Shown: positions 27,964-38,186 of the stretch, one piece after another
How the letters are laid out: each line of letters begins with the position of its first letter
How positions within the stretch are numbered: position 1 is the stretch's first letter
From: Brachycybe producta
Lineage: Eukaryota > Arthropoda > Diplopoda > Playtdesmida > Andrognathidae
Reading direction: 5' to 3'
Length of the DNA: 64,000 nt
Assembly: GCA_036925085.1 (NCBI GenBank)
Contig: JAUPFP010000040.1
Span: forward strand, 1,190,884-1,254,883
Translations under genes and position numbers: made by a program
Notes under the pieces: generated by a model
The model's database searches: none
What the model saw: the letters and a program-made list of their open reading frames with translations, nothing else
What the model was told of the DNA's origin: nothing

Positions 27964-28134
27964 ATATTTTTCTTAGAAATTAAAATTTGTTCAAAGAAAT
28001 ATTAAACGATGTATTGCATATTTAAATTAAAAGTCAATTAAAATTTATGTAAGAGCACTTTTTTTTTATTTGGCATTAACTCAACAAACAGTATGTTTTA
28101 AAATTCTTATTACTCAAGGTCAGATAGATGCCCT

Positions 28135-28211
28135 ACTGAGAACGTTGCTCCCGAGACACAGTTGCTCCGTGGACACAGTAGCTCTAGAGACATTTGCTCT
28201 AGAGAGACACA
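28135..28211. repeat. Contracted minisatellite, duplicon copy 1
   Basis: Only about four degenerate units of the 'gagacacggtcgctccc' type remain here, against about 25 in the matching position of copy 2 (39871-40296). Confidence 0.75.
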
Positions 28212-28447
28212 ATATATAAAGCTTATTTTAAAAGATATGAAAATAATCTTAAGGAGGTTGAGTTACCATTCTAGTTTATGTTGTAACACCCATTATTGCT
28301 TAAAAACTAGGGCTCGGATGTTTATGCAATATATATATCAAAGCAAATTATGATATCAAAACCATCCAAAAGAGCCTGAAAACGACTTCACTCGAATATT
28401 TAGTTTGGCCGTTTTTAATATTCTATTGTTATTCATAAAAAAATACA

Positions 28448-29002
28448 ACGGCTGAACAGATATCTATTTTGTTTTTGTCCCTCCGGATGGCGCCACTGCA
28501 GTGGATATTATATGTTCTATAGGAGGTCTCTTTCAACTTTCGATTTTGAGAAAATTTCTATTTTTCAAACGAACGTTTTTCAAAAAAAAAAAAACATTCC
28601 GAAAAAATTTAAAGTGTTTTAGAAACTAGAATAGTTGGTAATAGTGCTTAAAGTTTTTTCACGATGATATATTTAAAATAGAATATTTTTATGACAGTTT
28701 GAAAAAGAGCGAAAATAGTTTTTAATGAAATGTCAATTAAAAAACCTAAAAAATGGGGTCATTTTCAAACTGAATTATAAAATGTTTATTTTAAAGATAT
28801 TCTCATGAAAAAACTTTTACAATTCTAGTTATGAAAACAATTTGAGTTTTTTTTTTCGGAATGTTGTTTCTAAAAAAAGTTCGCTTGATATTTTTGCGTC
28901 CAAATTAAAAAAAAAACCACCTATGGAGCATAGCATTAGCGACTGTAGTGGCGCCAACCAGAAGGACAAAAAACAAAATATATATCTATTCAGCCACCTT
29001 AA
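28448..29002. mobile_element. Family D MITE within duplicon copy 1
   Basis: Begins in 'ggctgaacagatatc' and ends 'attcagccaccttaa', with the 'gatggcgccactgcagtgg' block near the left end and 'tagtggcgcc' near the right. The paralogue is at 41418-41943. Confidence 0.75.
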
Positions 29003-29261
29003 TTTTTTTAAAAAATATTATAACATAAATTGTCAAATTTTTAAGTAAATAATGTTCTAAAATATATCTACTTTTTGACTTCATTTAAGATTTCCATGGA
29101 ATTTGAATTAATACTCTCAAATGTTACAAACAGAATTGATAAATTTGATTAAACCTCTTTAAAAAGGGCCCCAGAAAACCTCAAGCCCCCCCCCCCCCAA
29201 AAAAAAGCCAGATCCAACCACAATGTCACACCATATGAAACTAATTTCAGCGAATCCAAAA

Positions 29262-29505
29262 ATCGGTCAAAATAAAATTTTTGATAAAAAAAAGGGGTGA
29301 AAATAAATTTTGATCGATTTTTTTTTAAAATCGATCAAAAATTTATTTTCACCCCTTTTTATCTCACCGCCTTTTTCTACCTTCTAATACTGAATCGAAA
29401 TTGGTCAAAATAAAATTTTTGATAAAAAAAAGGGGTGAAAATAAATTTTGATCGATTTTTGTTTGAAAATCGAACAAAAATTTACTTTCACCCCTTTTTT
29501 TAAAT
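29262..29505. repeat. Two consecutive long hairpins
   Basis: Twice in succession 'aaaaggggtgaaaataaa' followed by 'ttttgatcgattt' is answered by 'aaatcgatcaaaaattt' and 'attttcacccctttt'. Each hairpin has an arm of roughly 35 bases and a loop of only a few T or A residues. The two units are 70-80% alike over about 120 bp. Confidence 0.85.
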
Positions 29506-29694
29506 CTCATTTACTGAGATCACTTCAATACACTGATTAAGTTAACAATTTTTCACGTTGTCACTCATTAAAATATATGAAACAATAAGATAATTACCAT
29601 CGTAAATATTTGGACCACAGCCTCGTCGCAGCTCGAGCTCACCGAGACGCTCCCAACCGTCGCGCAGCTCGCATTACATTAATTACATTTTGCA

Positions 29695-29940
29695 GTGTCC
29701 TACTTTGGGATTAAGTCTTATCGCTGCAACATGTTAGTCGAAATGGATTCCAATTCGGATGCAGGCTTATTGCGTTACCATTTCGGACACTACGTAGTAA
29801 TTACGAAGGAGATTCTTGTAACCGTTGATGGTTTTTTTCTAGAAAGAAAAAAAAAAAAACCAATCCAGGTGCTTGCTTGTTGCAGTTGCGGCAATCGAAG
29901 GCACTCTTGGTGTAGAACGACTCTTTAATTTAAAGAGTTC
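29695..29940 (+). other. Weak candidate for POLR3C 5' exons
   Basis: The frame from ATG 29730 reads GLLRYHFGHYVVITKEIL, which resembles the first helices of RPC3 (leucines followed by HFG). After a possible short intron it continues AAIEGTLGVERLFNLK from about 29888. The expected phase into the first clear POLR3C exon at 32646 does not fit. Unrelated open sequence is equally possible. Confidence 0.2.
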
Positions 29941-30113
29941 GTCCCCACCCCACAACGCAAAACACATGGAGGAACAAATCCCGACATTCTTCTGATCTTT
30001 GGAATCAGCCTATCCCCACATTCCTTTTGGTTCATTGGTCGCCACAATACCTTCTTCGTTCGAGAAGCCCCCCACCCAACCGGCCATGCTATCATGCTAC
30101 CAACCACTAAGTC

Positions 30114-30455
30114 TACGTACATCCATAAGCCACCTATACCAGTCTACCCTATACACCAACTGTATATAGATGGCTATGGCTGTACGTAGTCCCACCTGTG
30201 TAGTTAATTGACAATTTAATAGCATATGGCACAACTCCTTACATCCATAGCCACCTATACCAATCTACCCTATACACCAATTGTATACAGGTGGCTATGG
30301 CTGTTCGTAGTCCCACCTGTGTAGTTAATTGACAATTTAACTCCGTACATCCATAGCCACCTATACCAATCTACCCTATACACCAATTGTATATAGATGG
30401 CTATGGCTGTACGGAGTTCTACCGGTGTAGTTAATTGACAATTTAATAGCATATG
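30114..30455. repeat. Three tandem units of about 115 bp, each a hairpin
   Basis: Each unit has 'catccatagccacctatacc' paired with 'atagatggctatggctgta', then 'gtgtagttaattgacaattt'. The third unit carries the 'ggcacgagttagg' junction. Small differences between units show independent drift. Confidence 0.85.
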
Positions 30456-30614
30456 GCACGAGTTAGGATTCGGCGCCTCAACTGACAACCACGATACGTT
30501 CTCCCATTGAATACCTGTGAACAAGAAATCGTGTTTATTAATTAAAAGCCCATCATACAAATAGATGTCCCGGACAACGCGAAAAATCGATATTATGTCT
30601 ATAAAGTATGTCCC

Positions 30615-31565
30615 ATTCACATAGCCTTCTATTATAGAAGAATGTAATAGAAGGCTATGTAACTACCACATGATACGTTGTTGGAGACAATATTTGCCGA
30701 GTTTGGTTGGAGTCCGTGACCGTGTTTTAGATGCCTCAGTGACCGCCAAGATTTCAGACGCGTCCTCCCTCCTAATGTATGAAACCCCCATATTTTCATT
30801 AGATACAGTAAGACACTCACGGTAGGCTTTGTACGGCCAGTCTTTTTATTCATGCTGCACGCACTACCTCGGGTGCAGCATGAAGCACAATCGCCGCATT
30901 CAAAATGGGCGATTCTGACAGGTGTACACGCGTCGAAAACACGCGAAAATTATTACAGGCCACTGAAATAGCAGACGCTCACCGCATGACATTTTTTTTT
31001 AAATTCGCGTCGTCTAATATCAGTTTCTGTAATAGAAGACTATGTAACTGCCACATGATTCCATATGTGAGGTTGTTAGAGGCTTTATTTGCCGAGTTTT
31101 GTTGGAGTCCATGACCGTGTTTTAGATGCCTCAGTGACCGCCAGGATTTCAGAGACGTCGTCCCTCCTAATTTACCAAACCCCCTTTATTCCATTAGATA
31201 CAGTAAGACACTTACGGTAGTTATGTACCGCCAGTCTTTTTATTCATGCTGCATGCGCTACATCGGGTGCAGCATGAAGCGCAATCGCCACATTCAAAAT
31301 GGGCGATTCTGAAAGGTTTCAGACGCGTCGTCCCTCCTAATGTAATAAACCCCCATTCTTTCATTTGATAAAGTAAGAAACTCATGACAAGCTTTGTAAC
31401 GACAATCTTTTTACTCATGCTGCACGCGCTGCCTCATGGGTGCGGCATGGAGCGCAACCACTGCATTCACAACTGGAGCAAAAAACAGGTGCACACGCTT
31501 CGAAGAGAGCACGAAAATAGTTTCCTGCCGCTGGAATAGCAGACGCTCTCGGCATGACATTTCCT
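30615..31565. repeat. Tandem array of about 300-400 bp units
   Basis: Three diverged units (about 30645-30990, 31029-31320 and 31316-31560) share 'gccgagttt', 'gtgaccgtgttttagatgcc', 'gtcgtccctcctaat' and a hairpin formed by 'attcatgctgcacgc' and 'gggtgcagcatgaa'. The base composition is richer in GC than the surroundings. No coding frame is conserved between units. Confidence 0.8.
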
Positions 31566-32645
31566 CTATGCGCACGGGCTAATGAGCTGAAATATTCAAA
31601 TATACTTCGAAATCTTAGATTTATTGTAATTTTTTTCACATTCTCTGTTTTACTATTTTACTAGTATGTAATAAACTTAAGATATTTTTTATTTATTACG
31701 ACTTCTATTGTCTCTTTTTTGAGAAACGATAAAAACGACATCATTTTTTATCGATTGAGCGTCTTTTCTGCCGACAATTACGGCCGATTACGCCGGATTT
31801 GCAAGCCCTATCTATGTTTTTTTCAATTTGTCAACAATACATACATAAAGTACAGGGGCCAGTCTCAAAGTTAAAAAAAAACTGTGAACAAAAGACATAC
31901 CTTAGGGTCTTTTAGGACCTAGAAGCGAGTGAATGTGACCAATAACGTTTTATACTGAATATATATGAAGTCACCAAACATTCAACATTATAAAGAAATA
32001 AGCACTGTTTTAAGAGGATACTAAAATAATAAACGAATTATTTAAGAATACTTTTGCGTTTAAATATTTTAAAATAAACTTATACATCAATTTCAAATCG
32101 TCGACTTTTTGTTTTTCACTTTTAAGTTGGACCCAAATGTGGAATAAATGCATAATACACACTAGCTGCCGCGTCTTAAGATGAACCCCTTATGACGTCA
32201 GATGGGTTGACGGTTTGTGTCACTTTGTCTGATAAAAAAAAAACGATGTAACAGCAAAAGAATTAAAAAAAAGTCTTTTCTTTGAATTTTTGAAATCATT
32301 TCTTATTGCCCCCCCCCCTTTTTTTAATCAGACAAAATAACATAATTCTAAATTTTATGTAAACCCCTTTGACGTCATAGCTTCCTCTTACGATCAAGGC
32401 TATACCGGAGAATAGAGAAATGAATCACGGTCATTAATTAGAAATAGTTTCTTCTACGCACGTTTCTATAGACTTCTATTTGTTATCCGTAAGGCAGAGA
32501 AACATGTGGTTATTTATGCTTATCACTGTTGTCAGTAAGGTTTCTTGTCAAGCTTACGGACTCCGCAAGCGATCCGCAAGGCAGGAAAACCGACTTTTTT
32601 CATGTTTCTAATCGAATTTTTGTTCGTTTTTTTGACTGATTTAAG
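31566..32645. other. AT-rich stretch upstream of POLR3C, no gene recognised
   Basis: This may be intronic if POLR3C has exons further upstream. A T/C tract lies near 32310. The missing N-terminal winged helix of POLR3C could not be found here. Confidence 0.45.
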
Positions 32646-34297
32646 GTTAGAAAGTGTCTTTGCGTCTTTATACAACATGGAACGGTCGATTACAGAACGA
32701 CTAAAAACGGTTTCTTAGAATACACGGCTCGAATCGAACCGATTCTGGCCATTACTCGTTATCCGCATTATGTACAGTGTGCAAAAACATGGTTATTGGC
32801 TGCCTGTTTGAATATCGATTTGGTGGGTCTAGACTTAATTTTGTTTCTTTTGACAGTTACGGCGAACCGGCCGAATTAGTATCGTCGATGAATTGCTTCT
32901 TCACGGCGAACTGACAGTTACGTCAGTCGTCGAGAAAGTGACGGGACTTCTTAACAAACATGTAACGGGTGATCGGTATCGTTACGATAACGATTCGAAT
33001 ATACGAATAACCCGTGATTTTTTTTAATATTTTTGTAGATGGTTCGAATCGGATTGTATCGTCTTTCGTTCACGAAACGTTCGATCTGATGGTTAAAGAC
33101 AAGTTCGTCTGTTGTTCTCCAAACTTAAGCGTTGAGAATAAAAACACGAGTGTCGTTAAGTATCGTACAGTTTAATCTTAAAATAAAGCTAAGCTTAAAA
33201 CGTTACCTTAATTAAGAATAAGAGTCTATGGAGAATTTTTTAAGCTTTGCGCGTTTTAAGGTGGTTTTAAAGTTTAAACGACCACCTAACTCTTAATTAT
33301 TCTACCTTTCAGGTGCAAAATGAAGAGAAACTTGAAAGTGCAGGTTTAGAAACTAGAAGGGTAGCTCAATCACTTCATTCTAGTTTTGAAAACAATTTGA
33401 ATTATTTCGTAATGTTGTTTCTAAACAACGTTCGCTTGACATTTTACGTCTTAAATTTTACAAATTTAAACGTCCCTAGAGCTTAGCATTATCTACTGCA
33501 GTGGCGCCGTCCTGTGAGACAAAAGCAAAATGAATATCTATAAAGCCACCTTAATTTTGCTCGTGCAAGACCGAATAATCAAAGAGTTCGACGAGTGTTT
33601 ACAATTTTTAAACTAATTTAACCAGAGTTCTATTGTTTTCTTTCAATTCAGGGCGAAAGAATTTCTTATAACGGTCGATTCACAAAACGATTCTGTTTTC
33701 TGGGGAGTCAATTTTGATCGTGTTCATCAATTCATGAGGTTTTACCGGCACATTCCATCGATTTATCCAGGTGGACGTGACGTCACACCCACTGGATATA
33801 TCGCTGAATGGCAGAACGAGCATTTATTTAAGAAATTAAGCTTTTTTTTTCTTTTCTAAACAATGCTTTTTTATGTATGTGACTTCTAAAGGGTGTTTGA
33901 TAAGTGCCGTCGAGACTGCATTCGACGACAAAGTGTCGACCGCTATCGTAAGGAGCATCTTGCGAATGGCCGAGACTCAAACGCAAGAATGGGGCGAGAT
34001 TACTAATTCGGCATCCAAATATAACATTGAAAGGGATTTGAAAGCAACAAAAGATATCACTGGTGTACGGAATTAAACACTTCTTTCTTTCAGTGTTCGA
34101 GAAAATTAGAATTAAATGGCTGGAGTGGTTTTTTTCTTTAGAAAATCTAAAGAAACCGTTGCAGTCGATTGGAAGTTTAGTTCGAAAAAAATAAAATGAA
34201 TTAAAGTCATTCGTTATTCAATCAGTTTTACTTGTGAAAAGTAGTTAATTAAAGATGTTACTTGTATTTATTTAAAAAAAATCATTAAAGGCTTGTT

Positions 34298-34926
34298 TTA
34301 AGGTGGCTGAATAGATAATTATTTTGTGTTCTTTCCGTTTTTTCACTGCAGTGGCTAATGCTATTATCCATAGACGTTTTTTTTGTAAAACTTGGAAGCA
34401 AAAACACAAATACAAATTGTTTTGAAAACTAGAATGGTAAAAGATTATGTTAAAAGTTTTTATGGCAATATCTTAAAAAATAAACAATTTTATAGTTCAG
34501 TTTGAAAATGATCACATTTTTCAGAATAAACATTATGAAAAAACTTCAAAGTGTTTTAGAAACTAAAATAGTTAGTGATAATTCATGATGATATATTTCA
34601 AAATAAACTTTTTCTGACAAGTTTAAAAAAGAGCGATAATAGTTTTTCATGAAAATGTCAATGGAAAAACCAATAACGGGTCATTTTTCAAACTGAACTA
34701 TAAAATGTTTTATTTTTTAAGATATTGCCATAAAAACTTTTACCATAATCTTTTACCATTCTAGTTTTAAAAACAATTGGAATTTTTTTCATAGGATTGT
34801 TTTTTTAAAAAAAAAAACGTTCGCTCAACGTTTTTGCATCAAAATTTTACAAAAAAACGTCTATGAAGCGTTTGCAGTGCGGTAGGGAGGAAAAAAGCAA
34901 AATGAATTTCTACAAAGCCACCTTAA
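34298..34926. mobile_element. Family D MITE in POLR3C intron
   Basis: Full element with ends TTAAGGTGGCTGAATAGATA and its inverse 'agccaccttaa'. A shorter family D/P fragment lies at 33310-33560 in the intron before exon 4. Confidence 0.75.
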
Positions 34927-35065
34927 GTGATTGAGCCACTCTTCTAGTTTCTAAAACAAATCCAAATTTTTCTTCATTATGCATTAGAAAGATAGAATTA
35001 TAAGAAAGAGTTCGAGAGGAATCGTTTACAATTTAAAACCACTTTAAACCAAATCGTTTTATGCA

Positions 35066-35219
35066 TTTGGATGCAATTTTAAGTTACGAAAATCTTAAAA
35101 AAATGTTTTACTCTTTTGTATTTTTAATAATTTTTAATAATTTTTAATAAGTTACAAAAATGTTCAAAATACAAAAGATTAAAACATTTTTTTAAGATTT
35201 TCGTAACTTAAAATTGCTT
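35066..35219. repeat. Palindrome with about 52-bp arms in POLR3C intron
   Basis: 'gcaattttaagttacgaaaa' and the following 'tcttaaaaaaatgttt' are answered by 'aaacatttttttaaga' and 'ttttcgtaacttaaaattgc'. The centre holds three units of 'ttttaataat'. Confidence 0.85.
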
Positions 35220-35577
35220 CCGCCATTTAATTATTTCTGCTTTTTCTATCGAATGTCATTTTATTTGCATGAAACGCTCACTTTACAAAATTTTCGTCAT
35301 TACTCATTACTCGTAGCTTTTTCGTAATCACGGTTTGCCAATGATGCATGTATAAACTTTACAGACGCTCGGTCGACTCATCACCTTCAAATTCTGCTAA
35401 ATGACCAAAGAGGTTTCATACAGAAATGTGGAGACGAACAATTTAGTCAACTATACAAGCAGTCGATCGAAAACTTGGCTTCGGCCTCAATTGAAAACAT
35501 TATTCTCGAACGATACGGATCGAAACATCTTCGTCTATACAGGTTTATAAACGCTACGGATGAGTTTGTTATTACTT

Positions 35578-36255
35578 AAGGTGGACCCCCACCCTTATGG
35601 GTGTGTACAGACTATAGACCAGGACAACGAACAAGAACACTTGTTCGCAAACAGTGTGGACGGGGGTTTCCCGAATATTTTGTTCGTTGTTCTGTCCGAA
35701 TCCGATCCACGTTGTCAGTCGGTTTTTGCCCGTCACATCAAAGAATGTTTGTGTTTGGACCAGGAAGTAGTTTGAGTCGTTTCCGGCGAACGTTTCTCTG
35801 AACATCCATTTCTCTGAACATGTTCTGTTCTCGTTCGAACATTCCAGCCAGAATAAACACAGAACCAACACATTCCTTTGAAAATTTTCGCGAACATGTT
35901 CGCTTCGTTGTTCTGTTCTAGTCTGGATCCACCCTTAGGGTGTGTCTAGACTATAGAACAAAACAACGAACCGAACAGTGTGGACGATTTTCCGAACACT
36001 TCTCTGTAACAAATATTGTTCGTTGTTCTGTTCGACCCAAGTTGTCGGTGTTTTTTTTCCGTCACCATATCAAATGATGTTCGTGTTCGGGCCGGAAGTA
36101 TTTTGGATATCTCGGCGAACATTTCTCCGAACATCCATTCATTGGCGGTTCTGGGAATACGTTGCGAACATGGTCTGTTCAAGTTTCGACTCTCCAGCCA
36201 CGGCAAACAGAACGATTAACATGTTCTTTGGAAATGTTCACGAACATGTTTCAAA
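35578..36255. mobile_element. Two tandem diverged MITEs in POLR3C intron 6
   Basis: Units 35578-35936 and 35936-36255 share, in order, 'agactatag', 'acaacgaac', 'gtgtggacg', 'ttgttcgttgttctgt', 'gaacatttctc' and 'acatgttc' words. The first has inverted ends ('ccacccttatgggtgtg' and 'ggatccacccttaggg'). Reading frames on both strands are by-products. Confidence 0.7.
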
Positions 36256-36772
36256 TTTCAAAAGTTCAATTCCAATTGGTCATCTTTTTACTTTCCAAAT
36301 CTTTTTTTCTTGTTTAAATCACAGTTTGATGAGAACGAAAAATTATTTCGAACAACAAGCGATGGAAGAAATGATGATGTGTTCGGCAAAAGCAGTCAAA
36401 GAGATAACTTACGAATTATTTCAAGGGAATCTCATCCAACCGAAAGCAAGTGTCGTTCGAATCCGAAAAGAAGAAAGAAAATTCCAAGTGTTTCTGATGA
36501 AAAAAAAATATTAAGATTATTATTACGTTGTTTTTTACGTAGGAGATTTCTCGTACCGCCGATTTCTCCGCGTCGAGAACGATCTTCTTGTTTCACGTGG
36601 ACCTCAGAGAGGTGGTTCAGATGGCCGTTGTTACGTTGCGTTAATAAACGTGATAAATCGACGTCATTACGAAACTGATCTCAACAAACAGCTTTTAATG
36701 AGAGAACAGAGAATTGATGCGATCGTTGCGAGTTTAGTGCAGCAAGGAGGAAGCGAAGATGCGATCGCAGAG

Positions 36773-37212
36773 GTTTAAGAACAACTCTTAACGTCTGTTT
36801 GTTTACTGTCTGGGGGGCGGAGGGGGGGGGGGGTCCTCGGACTTCCTTGTCTCAGCTTTTTTTTTCCTAATAATTTTAAGAAAAAATTGAAAGTTTAAAG
36901 AGTAGACGAGTAACGGAAGAGGCTAAAGGATTTTTTTTTAAATGTTGAAATATTTTAAAATAAACTATTTGTGGTGTTATTGGCTTTTCTGGAATAATAA
37001 CAAAATTTTATATTTTGTTCAAAAGGCTACAAAAAGACTACAAAGTTTTGGAAACTAGAAGAGTAAAAAGGATAAACTAAGGATCTTTTTCATTTTGAAA
37101 TGTTTAAAAATTAACTTTTTATAATTTGGGTTTTTTTTTAGAATCGTTTTAGAACACAATGATGGAGGTTATTTATTTAAAAGTGTTTTTTTTTTATCTT
37201 TTGATTTTCTAG
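36773..37212. other. Last POLR3C intron
   Basis: Contains a poly(G) tract near 36812-36833 and a family P fragment near 37040-37060. Confidence 0.5.
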
Positions 37213-37360
37213 TATCAACAGCACATAACTCCACCCGAACGAACGTGCCGAACTCGATAAACTGAAGCTGACGTGCAAAGAGTTACAAATTGGCCGAATT
37301 TTGCAACTGGACGAAACACTATTCATTTTGCACATGTATTTGAAGTACCATAAATACTGA

Positions 37361-37890
37361 ATAAAAATTGTTTTGTTAATAAAAGATTCACTTAATTTGA
37401 CATTTAATAAAGAATTTACTTTTGTGAAAAATATAATTATTATTCAAGAAGGAAACTTGACACTTTTAACTTCAATTTAAAAACTCTTAAGCTGGGGGTT
37501 TCAACATAAAAAAAAACCTTGTCCCATGGTATGTTTTTTGTGATGCTCGGAGGGCAGGGGTGGATCTACATTAGGGCTAATTGAGCTTACGCCTAGGGCT
37601 CCAAATTTTTAGTGGACTCCCTAAGGCACAATGCAAAGTATGGTTTCGTTGTTACGAGAGCCTGAAAGTAATTGCAGTATCTTAAAAAAAATTAAAACAG
37701 TCCACATTTTTACTGTATACTACAAACAGCATTTTTAAATATTAGTATATTTTTTAAAAAAAGGGCCACAAGCTAGCAATGATTGCAATTTTTATGAAGT
37801 CACCTTGTAAACAATTTGAAACCAAAAATCTATATAACTTAATAAGGAGTCTAATTATCTACGACACGCGAAAGATTTTTTTAAAAATAT
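37361..37890. other. Intergenic between POLR3C and duplicon copy 2
   Basis: AT-rich, no gene recognised. Homology to the 26 kb copy begins at 37891. Confidence 0.5.
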
Positions 37891-38186
37891 TTCTCGTCGA
37901 GTCACACTTTCTAAAGTAGCTATAATTAAAACTTGATATTTACTTAATGAATATGAAATAAATTTGGGAAGATTGCCAGCTGCAACAAAAAAAAATTAAT
38001 AACCACATTACAAAATGAATTGCAGAAACAACGAACCTTTTTAAAACAATGTAATTAATTGAAAATAGAAGAAAAAAATATTCACGTGTCGAGGACGTGA
38101 CAAATCCAACATCTTCGTAAAAGTCTGCATTCGAACCAAAGTTCGAAACATTTATTTCTGCTTCTGTGTTGCAAAGTGTTAAAACC

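Larger units (their letters stand above)
26209..29027 (+). repeat. Duplicon copy 1 (paralogue of 37891-41967)
   Basis: Homology to the second copy starts at 'ctcgtcgagtcacac' and runs through the 5' flank, the transporter, its 3' flank, a contracted 17-bp minisatellite (28135-28211), a block starting 'aactagggctcgga' (28306) and a family D element, ending near 'aatattataaca'. The second copy has about 0.9 kb of extra DNA between the minisatellite and the 'actagggctcgg' block. Coding DNA is nearly identical, so the duplication or a gene-conversion event is recent. Confidence 0.85.
32646..37360 (+). pseudogene. POLR3C: POLR3C (RPC3), RNA polymerase III subunit, nine exons with three frame breaks
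   Basis: Exons: 32646-32791, 32857-32968, 33039-33159, 33652-33770, 33892-34062, 35365-35542, 36325-36451, 36543-36772 and 37213-37360. Junctions are GT/AG and phases agree. Conserved stretches matching human RPC3 from memory include LCVFIQH, ELLLHGELT, VFWGVNFDRVHQF, SILRMAE, ILERYGSKHLRLY, RCYVALINVINRR and LDETLFIL. Three lesions break the frame: two extra bases at 32879-32880 before ELLLHG, a shift at 36624-36625 before RCY (about 7 bases lost), and a duplicated GAAC at 37237-37244. Exon 1, encoding the first winged helix, was not found. The RPC3 family acts in the RPC3/6/7 subcomplex needed for pol III initiation; a broken copy would be inactive. Introns are kept, so it is not a retrocopy. 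Assembly error at all three sites is a less likely alternative. A poly(A) signal AATAAA overlaps the stop at 37360. Confidence 0.75.

Noticed and set aside
32821..32856. A 34-nt intron that would restore the POLR3C frame at exon 2
   Set aside because: It would be far shorter than any other intron here (62 nt or more) and would insert ten unmatched residues; the 65-nt intron with YGEPAEL fits the family better but exposes the frameshift.
35572..36514. Several 66-178 aa frames between POLR3C exons
   Set aside because: They come from the tandem MITE pair and, in the last case, run on from the real exon at 36325 into an intron.
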